DNA of 64,000 bases from Parabacteroides sp. An277 (GCF_002159645.1 NZ_NFJB01000018.1:1-64000), one strand, 5' to 3'; shown: positions 8,790 to 19,427, counted from the first letter of the stretch. Translations and numbers: made by a program. Notes: generated from the letters alone by a model not told the origin.

Positions 8790-9893
8790 ATGGCTTTACA
8801 ATGTGGTATCGTAGGTCTTCCGAATGTGGGAAAATCTACGCTTTTCAACTGTTTATCGAATGCGAAGGCGCAATCCGCCAACTTCCCGTTTTGTACGATT
8901 GAACCGAACGTGGGGGTGATTACAGTCCCGGATGAACGCCTGAATAAATTGGCCGAAATCGAACATCCACAGCGCGTCATCCCTACGACAGTCGAGATTG
9001 TCGATATCGCCGGATTGGTGAAAGGTGCCAGCAAAGGAGAAGGTTTGGGGAATAAATTCTTGGCAAATATACGAGAGACGGACGCTATTATTCATGTACT
9101 TCGTTGCTTTGATGATGATAATATCGTCCATGTGGATGGCCGTGTCGACCCTGTACGCGACAAGGAAATCATCGACATGGAATTGCAAATAAAAGATTTG
9201 GAAACGGTGGATAGCCGCATCGCCAAAGTGCAAAAGCAAGCGCAGACGGGCGGAGACAAGCAGGCCAAAATCGCTTACGAGGTGCTCTGCCGGTACAAAG
9301 AAGCGCTGGAGCAAGGGAAAAGCGCCCGCACTGTTTCGTTCGAGACGAAAGAGGAGGAGCGCATCGCGCACGACCTTTTCCTCCTCACCAACAAACCGGT
9401 CTTGTACGTTTGCAACGTAGATGAAGCCAGCGCAGTGAATGGCAACGCGTATGTGGAGGCGGTCCGCGAGGCGGTGAAAGACGAGAATGCTGAAATCCTC
9501 GTCGTAGCGGCTAAAATCGAGAGTGAAATCGCCGAATTGGAAACCTACGAAGAGCGGCAAATGTTCTTGCAAGAAATCGGGTTGGAAGAATCGGGTGTGA
9601 ACCGGTTGATTAAGTCGGCCTACAAGCTCTTGAACCTTCAAACCTTCCTGACAGCCGGACCGGACGAGGTACGTGCCTGGACATTCCACCGCGGCTGGAA
9701 AGCTCCTCAATGCGCCGGCGTCATCCATACCGATTTCGAGAAGGGATTTATCCGGGCCGAAGTAATTAAGTACGAAGATTACATCGCATATGGTTCAGAA
9801 ACGGCGGTTAAAGAGGCCGGGAAGATGAGCGTGGAAGGTAAGGATTACATCGTGCAAGACGGCGACATCATGCACTTCCGCTTTAATGTATAA
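8790..9893 (+). CDS. ychF: Redox-regulated ATPase YchF
   Basis: The 367-residue protein is an Obg-family P-loop NTPase. The G1 motif GLPNVGKST is at about 8-16, followed by the Obg/YchF-typical ANFPFCTIEPNVG, a G3 DIAGLVKGASKGEGLG at about 70-85, and a C-terminal TGS domain. The base-recognition motif is NVDE (in VLYVCNVDEAS) instead of NKxD; this replacement is known to make YchF proteins bind ATP rather than GTP. YchF associates with ribosomes and acts in stress and oxidative responses, with a role that is not fully settled. Length matches the family (about 363). A promoter lies at 8712-8742 and a hairpin terminator at 9918-9946. Confidence 0.97.
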   Translation: MALQCGIVGLPNVGKSTLFNCLSNAKAQSANFPFCTIEPNVGVITVPDERLNKLAEIEHPQRVIPTTVEIVDIAGLVKGASKGEGLGNKFLANIRETDAIIHVLRCFDDDNIVHVDGRVDPVRDKEIIDMELQIKDLETVDSRIAKVQKQAQTGGDKQAKIAYEVLCRYKEALEQGKSARTVSFETKEEERIAHDLFLLTNKPVLYVCNVDEASAVNGNAYVEAVREAVKDENAEILVVAAKIESEIAELETYEERQMFLQEIGLEESGVNRLIKSAYKLLNLQTFLTAGPDEVRAWTFHRGWKAPQCAGVIHTDFEKGFIRAEVIKYEDYIAYGSETAVKEAGKMSVEGKDYIVQDGDIMHFRFNV

Positions 9894-9917
9894 GAAAGGG
9901 TTTGTAACGAGTGTTTT

Positions 9918-9946
9918 AAGCCTCCTGCATCGTGCGGGAAGCTTTT
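9918..9946 (+). terminator. Intrinsic terminator after ychF
   Basis: A stem of about 11 pairs with one mismatch (AAGC-C-TCCTGCA / TGCGGGA-A-GCTT, loop TCG) is followed by TTTT, 25 bases after the stop. Confidence 0.75.
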
Positions 9947-10001
9947 ACAAATGTTTCAAGTATTCTAATACTCTTTTAAATAATGCCTTAAATAAAATAA
10001 T

Positions 10002-11573
10002 ATGGTAAAACGATTTGATTTCTTAGTAATAGGTTCTGGCATCGCCGGAATGAGTTTTGCCTTGAAAGTAGCACACAAGGGACGGGTTGCACTGGTGTGC
10101 AAATCCGGGCTGGAAGAGGCAAACACTTATTTTGCACAGGGCGGTGTTGCTTCCGTCACGAACTTGATTGTAGACAACTTCGAAAAGCATATCGAAGATA
10201 CGATGATCGCCGGAGACTGGCTGAGCGACCGGGCCGCTGTGGAGCAGGTCGTTCGAAATGCACCCCAACAGATTAAAGAGCTCATCAGCTGGGGTGTGGA
10301 TTTTGACAAGGATGCCAATGGAAATTTCGACCTCCATCGCGAAGGGGGCCACTCGGAATTCCGTATCTTGCACCATAAAGATAATACCGGCGCCGAGATA
10401 CAGGACAGCCTGATACGCGCCGTACAGACACACCCCAATATTGACGTGTTTGAAAATCATTTCGCCATCGAAATCCTGACGCAACATCATCTGGGCGTGA
10501 CCGTCACGCGGCAAACGCCCGACATCCAATGTTATGGCGCCTACATCATGGACATGAAGACAGGAAAGATTGACACTTTCCTCTCGAAAGTCACGCTCAT
10601 GGCGACCGGAGGCATCGGAGCTGTCTACCAGACGACCACGAACCCACTTGTGGCGACGGGTGACGGCATCGCCATGGTCTACCGCGCTAAAGGAACGGTA
10701 AAGGACATGGAATTCGTGCAATTTCATCCTACCGCACTCTACCATCCGGGCGACCGCCCTTCGTTTTTGATTACCGAGGCGATGCGCGGTTATGGCGGCG
10801 TGCTCCGGACATTGGATGGGAAGGAGTTCATGCAGAAGTACGACAAACGGCTCTCGCTGGCTCCGCGCGATATCGTGGCGCGTGCCATCGATACAGAAAT
10901 GAAAAACCGGGGCGACGACCATGTGTATCTGGACGTGACACATAAAGACCCGGAAGAGACGAAACGGCATTTCCCCAATATCTACGAAAAATGCCTTAGC
11001 CTCGGCATCGATATTACAAAAGATTACATACCGGTAGCTCCGGCTGCGCACTATCTCTGCGGAGGCATTAAGGTGGATTTGAACGCCCGCTCGTCCATCC
11101 AGCGCTTGTATGCCGTGGGTGAATGTTCTTGCACAGGTTTGCATGGAGGAAACCGCCTTGCCTCGAACTCGCTGATTGAAGCGGTGGTCTATGCCGATGC
11201 CGCTGCCAAACATAGCCTAAGCATTATTGATTCACTCTCTTTCGAAGAACATATTCCCGAATGGAACGACGAAGGGACGCGCTTACCGGAAGAAATGGTG
11301 CTCATTACGCAAAGTGCTAAAGAGGTAGGCCAAATCATGAGTACTTACGTAGGTATCGTGCGCTCAGACCTTCGCCTGAAACGGGCATGGGACCGTCTTG
11401 ATTTACTCTACGAAGAGACCGAAAGCCTTTTCAAACGCTCCGTGGCTTCGCGTGAAATTTGCGAATTGCGTAACATGATTAATGTGGGTTATTTGATTAC
11501 GCGTCAAGCCATCGAACGAAAAGAGAGCCGCGGATTGCATTACACGTTGGATTATCCGCCGACGCACAAATAA
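10002..11573 (+). CDS. nadB: L-aspartate oxidase
   Basis: The 523-residue flavoprotein oxidises L-aspartate to iminoaspartate, the first step of de novo NAD synthesis. The N-terminal FAD dinucleotide fold shows VIGSGIAGMSFAL (about 9-21). The succinate-dehydrogenase/NadB family signatures follow: YFAQGGVASV, the active-site stretch HREGGHSEFRILHHKD at about 109-124, FVQFHPTALYHPG, a substrate-loop arginine in APRDIVARAI, and GLHGGNRLASNSLIEA near the C-terminal part of the FAD domain. A helical C-terminal domain completes it. nadA and nadC are not in the window, so the pathway is split in this genome. It lies 108 bp behind ychF, after a terminator, so it is probably transcribed separately. 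Confidence 0.95.
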   Translation: MVKRFDFLVIGSGIAGMSFALKVAHKGRVALVCKSGLEEANTYFAQGGVASVTNLIVDNFEKHIEDTMIAGDWLSDRAAVEQVVRNAPQQIKELISWGVDFDKDANGNFDLHREGGHSEFRILHHKDNTGAEIQDSLIRAVQTHPNIDVFENHFAIEILTQHHLGVTVTRQTPDIQCYGAYIMDMKTGKIDTFLSKVTLMATGGIGAVYQTTTNPLVATGDGIAMVYRAKGTVKDMEFVQFHPTALYHPGDRPSFLITEAMRGYGGVLRTLDGKEFMQKYDKRLSLAPRDIVARAIDTEMKNRGDDHVYLDVTHKDPEETKRHFPNIYEKCLSLGIDITKDYIPVAPAAHYLCGGIKVDLNARSSIQRLYAVGECSCTGLHGGNRLASNSLIEAVVYADAAAKHSLSIIDSLSFEEHIPEWNDEGTRLPEEMVLITQSAKEVGQIMSTYVGIVRSDLRLKRAWDRLDLLYEETESLFKRSVASREICELRNMINVGYLITRQAIERKESRGLHYTLDYPPTHK

Positions 11574-11623
11574 AAACGCAACGCGCCGCTCTTATCAAAG
11601 ATTTCTTACTTATTTATAACTGT

Positions 11624-11766
11624 AAGAAGGTGTATCGTAATGGGTATATAGCACGCTGACGTAGATTAAAGCACAGCTGACCGCAGATTTTTATTTTTTG
11701 CGTTAAATAGCGCGTAGCCATTAAAAAAATATCTGCGTGCCATTTCCCATTTCGGCACACCTTCTT
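11624..11766. repeat. 143-bp element with 21-bp terminal inverted repeats
   Basis: The left end AAGAAGGTGTATCGTAATGG (11624-11643) and the right end (11746-11766) match in 18 of 21 positions when inverted. The left 30 bases also match 26 of 30 positions of the inverted sequence at 32331-32360, at the edge of another repeat. No coding sequence is inside. It looks like a MITE or similar non-autonomous element, next to array B in the 540-bp gap after nadB. Confidence 0.65.
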
Positions 11767-11778
11767 TAAAAGCATGTA

Positions 11779-12065
11779 AGGAGAAGCCTACGCTTTAGGT
11801 TTCTCCTTTCCTGTCTTTTAGGATAAACCTACGCTTCAGGCTTCTCCTTTCCGTCATGTAAGGATAAGCCTACATTCCAAGCTTCTCCTTTCCGTCGTGT
11901 AAGGATAAGCCTATACTTCAGGCTTCTCCTTTCTGTCATGTAAGGATAAGCCTACACTCCAGGCTTCTCCTTTCCTATCTTTTAGGAGAAATTTATGCCT
12001 TAGATTTCTCTTTTGTGGAAATTTAGGAGAAATAAGCGCGTTTTTCTTCTCCTATAATTTCCTAA
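11779..12065. repeat. Tandem array of seven 41-bp hairpin units (array B)
   Basis: Units start with AGG at 11779, 11820, 11861, 11902, 11943, 11984 and 12025, exactly 41 bp apart. Each contains a hairpin of the type AGGAGAAGCCTA...TAGGTTTCTCCT. Units 1-5 are alike. Units 6 and 7 have diverged (AAGCC becomes AAATT, with a matching change in the opposite arm of unit 6), yet keep the period and the stem. The array fills the convergent gap between nadB and the comM-like gene. It has no spacers and is not a CRISPR. Confidence 0.9.
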
Positions 12066-12113
12066 AAAGGTTCATGTCGCTGACGGGAACACAGTTCTTT
12101 CATTAAAAAACGC

Positions 12114-13652
12114 CTATCCTCCCCAATTTTCTCTGTCCAAGTTCCGATAGTGGATAGCTTCGGCCAAATGACATGATTCGATGCGTTCAGACCCCGCCAA
12201 ATCGGCAATAGTACGAGATACTTTCAAGATGCGGTCATAAGCTCGCGCCGAGAGATTGAGTTTGTTCATAGCATGCTTCAAGAGGGTCAAACCCGCTGAA
12301 TCGGGAGTGGCATACCTGTGTAGTAACTTACTATTCATTTGCGCATTGCAATAGATACCAGGCTGGTCGGAAAACCGCTTTTCCTGGATGGCACGAGCCG
12401 CTATCACTCGTTTTCGGATAGCAGCACTGGGCTCAGCATCTGTCTGTTCGGAAATCTTTTCGAAAGGAACGGGAACTATTTCTATTTGGATGTCGATACG
12501 ATCGAGCAAAGGCCCTGAAATCCGGTTCATATATTTTTGCACGGCGCCAGCCGAACATACGCAAGGTCTTGTCGGATGATTATAATATCCACATGGGCAA
12601 GGATTCATTGAAGCTACCAGCATGAATCCAGCTGGATATTCTACCGAAAAACGCGCCCGCGAGATAGTAATCTTCCTATCTTCCAGTGGTTGGCGCAATA
12701 CTTCCAGTACGCTTCGGTTAAATTCAGGCAATTCATCCAAGAAGAGGATGCCATTGTGTGCCAAACTGATTTCGCCAGGCTGAGGGAAAGAGCCTCCACC
12801 TACCATCGCCACATTAGATATGGTATGATGAGGCGCACGAAAGGGACGTTGCGTCATCAACGAGGTCTCACTCCCCATCTTACCGGCCACCGAATGAATC
12901 TTCGTGGTTTCCAGCGATTCGTGCAATGTAAACGGCGGTAGAATCGAAGGAAGACGTTTTGCCAACATCGACTTTCCACTTCCTGGAGGTCCGATCATAA
13001 TCACATTATGTCCACCAGCTGCGGCTACTTCCAACGCACGTTTGACGTTCTCTTGTCCACGTACCTCTGCGAAATCATAGTCAAACAATTCTTGTCGGGC
13101 ATAAAATTCTTTACGCGTATCAACTACCGTTGGCTCCAAATCCTTTTTGCCTTCCATAAAAAGAAGTACATCTTTGAGATTCTCGACACCGTATACTTCC
13201 AAATTATTAACCACCGCAGCCTCACGCGCATTCTGCTTTGGCAAAATGAATCCTTTAAAGCCCTCTTCACGAGCTTTAATAGCTATGGGTAAAGCTCCTT
13301 TGATAGGATTTAGTGAACCATCCAACGAAAGTTCACCCATCAAAAGATAATCCGACAAGCGATCTGGTTGGATTTGTTCAGCTGCGGCAAGTATGCCCAC
13401 CGCAAGCGGGAGGTCGTAAGCCGAACCCTCCTTTCGGATATCGGCAGGCGCCATATTCACTACAATCCGGTTGCGAGGGAAGGTATAACCGCTCACTTGT
13501 AATGCGGAAATAATCCGCTCATGACTTTCTCGGACAGCCACATCGGGCAATCCGACCAAAAAGAATTGAACACCTTTACTACAATTGACCTCTACCGTAA
13601 TCAATGTAGCAGATATACCTTGAACTGCTGCTGCAAAAGATTTTACTAACAT
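12114..13652 (-). CDS. comM: YifB/ComM family Mg-chelatase-like AAA+ ATPase
   Basis: The 512-residue protein has the ComM layout. An N-terminal Lon-protease-like S5 fold (about 1-165; VNMAPADIRKEGSAYDLPLA is typical) precedes an AAA+ core with Walker A MIGPPGSGKSMLAKRLP (about 217-233) and Walker B HNGILFLDELPEF (about 296-308). The C-terminal Mg-chelatase-like part has MNPCPCGYYNHP and the DRIDI segment. In Gammaproteobacteria, ComM is a hexameric helicase that promotes branch migration during natural transformation; the Bacteroidetes homologues are widespread and their role is inferred only. The thioredoxin-like lipoprotein gene is 55 bp upstream on the same strand, with no clear functional link. 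Confidence 0.92.
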   Translation of the reverse strand: MLVKSFAAAVQGISATLITVEVNCSKGVQFFLVGLPDVAVRESHERIISALQVSGYTFPRNRIVVNMAPADIRKEGSAYDLPLAVGILAAAEQIQPDRLSDYLLMGELSLDGSLNPIKGALPIAIKAREEGFKGFILPKQNAREAAVVNNLEVYGVENLKDVLLFMEGKKDLEPTVVDTRKEFYARQELFDYDFAEVRGQENVKRALEVAAAGGHNVIMIGPPGSGKSMLAKRLPSILPPFTLHESLETTKIHSVAGKMGSETSLMTQRPFRAPHHTISNVAMVGGGSFPQPGEISLAHNGILFLDELPEFNRSVLEVLRQPLEDRKITISRARFSVEYPAGFMLVASMNPCPCGYYNHPTRPCVCSAGAVQKYMNRISGPLLDRIDIQIEIVPVPFEKISEQTDAEPSAAIRKRVIAARAIQEKRFSDQPGIYCNAQMNSKLLHRYATPDSAGLTLLKHAMNKLNLSARAYDRILKVSRTIADLAGSERIESCHLAEAIHYRNLDRENWGG

Positions 13653-13707
13653 AGTTAAGATTTATTTTTAAGAACAACAATCTATTTTTTATCGCCAGAC
13701 GACCCGT

Positions 13708-14811
13708 TTAGGGTTCAAAAAGTTCTTCCAACGCATCTCGTATTTCGAGGTTGTTTTCCGTCTTCAGAAGAATCTTTTTATCTTTATCGATTAAGAAACA
13801 ACGGGGCAATTCATTGACATTATACAAATCAATCAAGGCGGATGCTTGCCCGGCTGAATCACTCACTAAGTTCCATGCCACGCTATCCTGACATACAAAC
13901 TGACGGAGAGCACCTGAATTTTCGTCAAGAGTGACTACAATCAAATCCAACTCCTCCTTTTCGTATTTCTGAGCTATTTGCTTGAGGTAAGGGTCTTCGA
14001 CAGGCTCGTCTGGTTCACACCAAGGAGCCGTAAAGGCCAATAATACATATTTATCCTGTATTTGTGCCAAATCAATTTCTTTACCATAAATATTTGTCAC
14101 ATCGAAAGTGGGAGCTTCCGCACCGATGTTGGTACGTTTGGCCCGTGCACTATATTCCTCCAAGGCAGCATAAAGGAAATGCGTACGCAAATCAGGCGAT
14201 ATGAGTGGCAGGAGTTCGTCCACTTCGCGCGTATCGTCTGGATTCGTAAAGAAATACTGTATCAATGCTAACGAAGCGACTTCGTCAGGATGCTTTTTGA
14301 TATAAGCTACACCCTGTTCTTCCAACTGATGGTTTGTATTAGTCAGTTTGGCCATCAGGTCAGCCTCTTCTATCGGATTAGCTTGCGCTTGAGCTATTTT
14401 TCGTTTTAAATCGGCTTGTTCTTTCCACAAATTAGCAGAACTATTTCGGAAATCAGCCAAACGCTCATTCATTTTATCCCCTCCTTTCAGATGTAATAAC
14501 ATTGGATATTGCGCATCACCCGAAAGCTTTATCTTCTTTCCTGGCTCTAAGAATAAGGTAATCCATTGGCTCCGCCCATTAAAAAAGAGCGTCAATGTCT
14601 GGAAATCCCCTTCTTTTTTCATCAACTCAAACGAGCCATCAATTTCGCACTCGAGTGTATCCACCCATTTCTTACTTTCGCTTTCAAAGACAGCATAAAT
14701 CGTCGGCTCAGTTAAGTTTGAAAGTTTTCCTTCAACTTGATAAGCAACACCTTCGCTACAAGCTGTCAAGCCTAGCAAAGCTCCGATCATATATACAATC
14801 AATTTTCCCAT
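13708..14811 (-). CDS. Thioredoxin-like lipoprotein (TlpA/DUF4369 type) lacking the second active-site cysteine
   Basis: The 367-residue protein starts with a lipoprotein signal (LLGLTAC, Cys about 18). A DUF4369-like N-terminal domain (about 20-125; VEGKLSNLTEPTIYAVFE, WVDTLECEIDGSFEL) is followed by a helical linker and an AhpC/TSA-thioredoxin domain (about 225-365; GAEAPTFDVTNIYGKEIDL). The active site reads LAFTAPWCEPDEPVEDPY: the first Cys is present, but the second Cys of the usual WCxxC is replaced by Asp, and the region has a few extra acidic residues. It therefore cannot be a normal dithiol oxidoreductase. It may be a single-Cys peroxidase-like, mixed-disulfide or purely binding protein. 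Confidence 0.82.
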   Translation of the reverse strand: MGKLIVYMIGALLGLTACSEGVAYQVEGKLSNLTEPTIYAVFESESKKWVDTLECEIDGSFELMKKEGDFQTLTLFFNGRSQWITLFLEPGKKIKLSGDAQYPMLLHLKGGDKMNERLADFRNSSANLWKEQADLKRKIAQAQANPIEEADLMAKLTNTNHQLEEQGVAYIKKHPDEVASLALIQYFFTNPDDTREVDELLPLISPDLRTHFLYAALEEYSARAKRTNIGAEAPTFDVTNIYGKEIDLAQIQDKYVLLAFTAPWCEPDEPVEDPYLKQIAQKYEKEELDLIVVTLDENSGALRQFVCQDSVAWNLVSDSAGQASALIDLYNVNELPRCFLIDKDKKILLKTENNLEIRDALEELFEP

Positions 14812-14907
14812 TTATCTATCGCCTTTGCACATTTCTTTATTTCGGCGTAAAGGTACGGAAAGTTTTTTAATGTACGTTTATAAATCTGAAAAATGTGAAG
14901 GTGAAAT

Positions 14908-14945
14908 AAAAAAAGCGCACCTTCATCAGAAGGCACGCTTTTTAG
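14908..14945. terminator. Bidirectional hairpin terminator downstream of pckA
   Basis: The inverted repeat AAAAAGCG...CTTC / GAAG...CGCTTTTT has A/T runs on both sides. It lies just after the pckA stop on the minus strand and can also terminate in the other direction. Confidence 0.85.
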
Positions 14946-14968
14946 AATAGCTTATTTAAGAAATCTCA

Positions 14969-16576
<1,608 letters not shown>

Positions 16577-16884
16577 CTTGATTAAATGTTTATTATGATT
16601 GACTTATAAATTAAATTCCTTTTTCTTTTTCAGCTTTCACTTTATAAACAAGCGTCCGGCTTGTTTTGTTTAAGCCGACACAAAAGTAATACAAATTTCT
16701 TTTGCAGATTCACGATTAAGGAAATTTTTCAGTAATTCGATTCCTTTTTGCGGAATTTTATTTTTCTGCCTGAAAGACACACACAAAATGCTATCTGTAG
16801 TTTACAAAATCGCGTCAAACGAATGCATGAAGTAGCTATGAGGCTACGCTCATTTGCCATCCTTTATGGGCAATTTTTATCTTT
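16577..16884. other. Intergenic region upstream of pckA: leader hairpin, -7 box, two downstream hairpins
   Basis: On the minus strand TACTTTTG (16688-16681) fits the -7 consensus. Immediately after it, GTCGGCTT (16679-16672) pairs with AAGCCGGAC (16662-16654), giving a stem at the expected 5' end of the pckA mRNA. Further right, GTAGC-TATGAG-GCTAC (about 16831-16846) and TTGCC...GGCAA followed by TTTTT (about 16854-16879) form two hairpins just after the stop of the next minus-strand gene. The T-run is on the plus-strand side, so the second one is not a classical terminator for that gene. Confidence 0.55.
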
Positions 16885-17739
16885 TCAAAAACAACGTATG
16901 TAAGCCAATGAAAAACTATCATATAGATAATCATGCAAACCATGCCGGTAACGGAAAGAAATTACGTTGTTTTTGATTTCATATTCAACGGTAGTTCGGA
17001 GAAGTAACGGCGAATCTCCATTATTACGATAACCGTGAAATCCGCAGATATCCACTTTGCCGCTCAATCCTTGCCAACCTCCACTAAGACCTCCTCCATA
17101 AAGGATGGCATCATCTTGGCGATGTTTTGAATCGTTTGTCATCCAACAATAGAAACCTAGAAGAACGTCTGCTCGGATGAAAGCTGCACGGTCGGGTGTA
17201 TGCCAAAGGTCTCGCCCCGCATTGAGATCGAACCAATAGGAAGCTGCATCCGTATAGCGGGCATCACACAATCGTCCGCCACTGGCCGTTTTGAGATTAG
17301 CACTCACTACAAGATCTGCCCATCGGGCGCTTTCTACCACCTGATAATAACAATTGACAATTACATCGCCAAAACAGGCAATGGGAGATTCAACCTCGAC
17401 GGCATGACGTTCGTCTCGAACTTCAGGGGACGTTTTATACCATTCTTGGACGACACCACTCACACTTACGCCTGCCTTTCCACCCGCAATCGGGATATAA
17501 AGTCGCGCAAAGAGGTCTTTCGTTTGGTCTCCTTCCATTGTATGGTATTCCCCTCGTACTTCTATTTCCCAACGAGAAGGAAGCTTTCCATCCATTAATT
17601 CAGGAAATGGAAATGCATTGGCTCCAAAATAACGCGGAGAATAGACTAAATACTTTTGTTTTTCCCACCACTCTTCGGCATGAAGAGTCAAGATAGGAAA
17701 GCTCATCAATAAGAAAAACAAATAAAGAAATCGTTTCAT
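16885..17739 (-). CDS. Secreted/outer-membrane hypothetical protein
   Basis: The 284-residue protein has a signal peptide (about 1-21, ending TLHAEE) and then alternating beta-type sequence with many aromatic residues (WEIEVRGEYHTMEGD, VSVSGVVQEWYKTSP, IVNCYYQVVESARWADLVV). It ends in a barrel-like YIRCF, which suggests a small outer-membrane beta-barrel. I do not recognise the family. It starts 23 bp after the stop of the GT9 gene on the same strand and is probably the last gene of the DUF4254-GT9 unit, which hints at an envelope role without proving it. Confidence 0.65.
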   Translation of the reverse strand: MKRFLYLFFLLMSFPILTLHAEEWWEKQKYLVYSPRYFGANAFPFPELMDGKLPSRWEIEVRGEYHTMEGDQTKDLFARLYIPIAGGKAGVSVSGVVQEWYKTSPEVRDERHAVEVESPIACFGDVIVNCYYQVVESARWADLVVSANLKTASGGRLCDARYTDAASYWFDLNAGRDLWHTPDRAAFIRADVLLGFYCWMTNDSKHRQDDAILYGGGLSGGWQGLSGKVDICGFHGYRNNGDSPLLLRTTVEYEIKNNVISFRYRHGLHDYLYDSFSLAYIRCF

Positions 17740-17762
17740 GTAGCAGGTGAATGCTTAAATGG

Positions 17763-18812
17763 TTAATTGCCCAAAATATATTCTACCTTATTTATAATAT
17801 CTGCGGGTGGCAACTGCGTCATACACGCCCAATCGCCTCGCCGGCAAGGTTTTTGTCCGTAAATGGAACAGGGGCGGCAACGAAGAGGAAGTTGTACGGC
17901 ATAGTCTATCGCTTGGCCATAACCGTAGAAACCGGCGTAAGGATGCGTTGCTCCCCAAATGGATAACACTCTTGTCCCAACCAGCGAAGCAAAGTGCATG
18001 TTGGCTGAATCCATACAAATGAGCAAGTCCAATTGATGGATGAGTTGCAGCTCTTGGTCAAGCCGAAAACGACCTGCCACACACACAACATTTGCATACG
18101 GGGTTGCCCATCGTTGCAATATAGCCTCTTCCTGTCCACGCCCTCCGAAAAGAAAAACCTGCGTGTCGGGACGAACAGCAAGACTGGCAATCACTTGCTC
18201 CATACGCTCTGGCGGATAGATTTTCCCTTGATGTTTAGCAAATGGAGCTATGCCAATCCACCATTTTTTTCCTGCCCCATCGAGTGATAATTTCGTCAAC
18301 AACGCATTCCTTGCAGATTCGAGAGGCTCTTTTTCTGGGAACAACGACGTAAACGACTCTTGGTAAGCTAATCCTGCCCGGCGGAAGACATCCTCATACC
18401 GTTTTACCACAGGGCGCAATGGTTTCTTGGGCCATTCGGATTCTTGTATCAACTGATGTCGTTCAAAGCGTGCTTTATCAACCACAAACACCTTCGTACC
18501 CTTTAACCGGAAAAGGTTTGAAATAATCATCGTACGCAGTACATGATGTAAGTCAAGTACCGCATCATAGGGCGTATGCAACAAAACGGAACAAAAACGC
18601 AATAATCCACCGAGGCTCTTCTCTGTCGTTTTCGTATTAATCCCGACGACTTCCACATTCTCCGGCCGGTTCATGAATAGGGGCATCAGGAAGGCTTGCG
18701 TCAAAACCGTAAACCGATGTTGCGGGTTCGTGCGGGCCGCCGAATAGACTACAGGGATGGTCATGGCTACATCGCCAATGGCCGAAAGGCGGATGACTAA
18801 GAAATGTGCCAT
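17763..18812 (-). CDS. Glycosyltransferase family 9 (heptosyltransferase-like)
   Basis: The 349-residue GT-B enzyme starts with the family 9 motif LVIRLSAIGDVAMTIPVV (about 5-22). In the C-terminal Rossmann domain it has IGIAPFAKHQGKIYPPERM (about 199-217), VFLFGGRGQEE and MDSANMHFASLVGTRVLSIWG (about 272-292). A late Cys cluster, CRPCSIYGQKPCRRGDWACM, is common in this group. GT9 enzymes add heptoses or related sugars to lipopolysaccharide/lipooligosaccharide core at the inner leaflet of the cytoplasmic membrane. It begins 9 bp after the DUF4254 gene, the usual neighbour of this GT9 in Bacteroidales. The exact donor sugar cannot be determined. Confidence 0.92.
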   Translation of the reverse strand: MAHFLVIRLSAIGDVAMTIPVVYSAARTNPQHRFTVLTQAFLMPLFMNRPENVEVVGINTKTTEKSLGGLLRFCSVLLHTPYDAVLDLHHVLRTMIISNLFRLKGTKVFVVDKARFERHQLIQESEWPKKPLRPVVKRYEDVFRRAGLAYQESFTSLFPEKEPLESARNALLTKLSLDGAGKKWWIGIAPFAKHQGKIYPPERMEQVIASLAVRPDTQVFLFGGRGQEEAILQRWATPYANVVCVAGRFRLDQELQLIHQLDLLICMDSANMHFASLVGTRVLSIWGATHPYAGFYGYGQAIDYAVQLPLRCRPCSIYGQKPCRRGDWACMTQLPPADIINKVEYILGN

Positions 18813-18821
18813 ACTTGTGAT

Positions 18822-19427
18822 TTATTGATGCCGCCCATACAACACCGGGTTAAGTGTTGGGTCGTTATACATTTTCATCTGTTTATAGACTTTCATGTAT
18901 TTACGTCCGGCATGAATGTCGGCCAGCAACTGGTCGATTGCGGTCGAGAGGTCTTTCTTTTGTTCCAACAACGTGGTCAGTTTCTCTTCACACCGGGATT
19001 TGTGGGCAGCTGTTGCGTCGGGGCGATGCACCTCCTCTTCCATATGATAAATCTTAAGGCGAAGAATCGAAAGGCGGTCGATAGCCCAGGCGGGACTTTC
19101 CGTATTAATTGTCGCATCAGGCAATACTTTCACCTCCTTATATTTATCCAAGAAGAAACTATCGATAAGCTCTACGAGGTCTGTACGATCCTGGTTCGAC
19201 TTATCAATGCGTCGTTTGATGCGGAGCGCCTCTACAGGGTCGATGTCCGGGTCTCGTATAATATCTTCCAGATGCCATTGCACGGCATCAATCCAATTCT
19301 TCAAATAGAGGTAAAACTCGATACTTTTCACGGGATAAGGGTTATGAATCGTAGCATTTACACTGTCCGTCACGTGATACGCATCTGTAGCCTGTTCAAA
19401 AATATGGTAACATTTTTCACTAAACAT
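18822..19427 (-). CDS. DUF4254 domain-containing protein
   Basis: The 201-residue, mainly alpha-helical soluble protein has no signal peptide. Recognisable features are YHVTDSVNATIHNPYPVKS near residue 20, the IIRDPDIDPVEALRIKRRID segment, the conserved NTESPAWAIDRLSILRLKIYH (about 108-128) and a basic C-terminus. DUF4254 has no assigned function. It is almost always found directly upstream of a family 9 glycosyltransferase in Bacteroidales, as here, so a role in lipid A-core or other envelope glycan assembly is inferred. A -7 box TACATTTG (19473-19466, minus strand) precedes the gene. Confidence 0.85.
   Translation of the reverse strand: MFSEKCYHIFEQATDAYHVTDSVNATIHNPYPVKSIEFYLYLKNWIDAVQWHLEDIIRDPDIDPVEALRIKRRIDKSNQDRTDLVELIDSFFLDKYKEVKVLPDATINTESPAWAIDRLSILRLKIYHMEEEVHRPDATAAHKSRCEEKLTTLLEQKKDLSTAIDQLLADIHAGRKYMKVYKQMKMYNDPTLNPVLYGRHQ

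Noticed and set aside
10023-11213. 396-codon open frame antisense to nadB
   Set aside because: It is a shadow of the strongly conserved NadB frame; the product has no recognisable domain.
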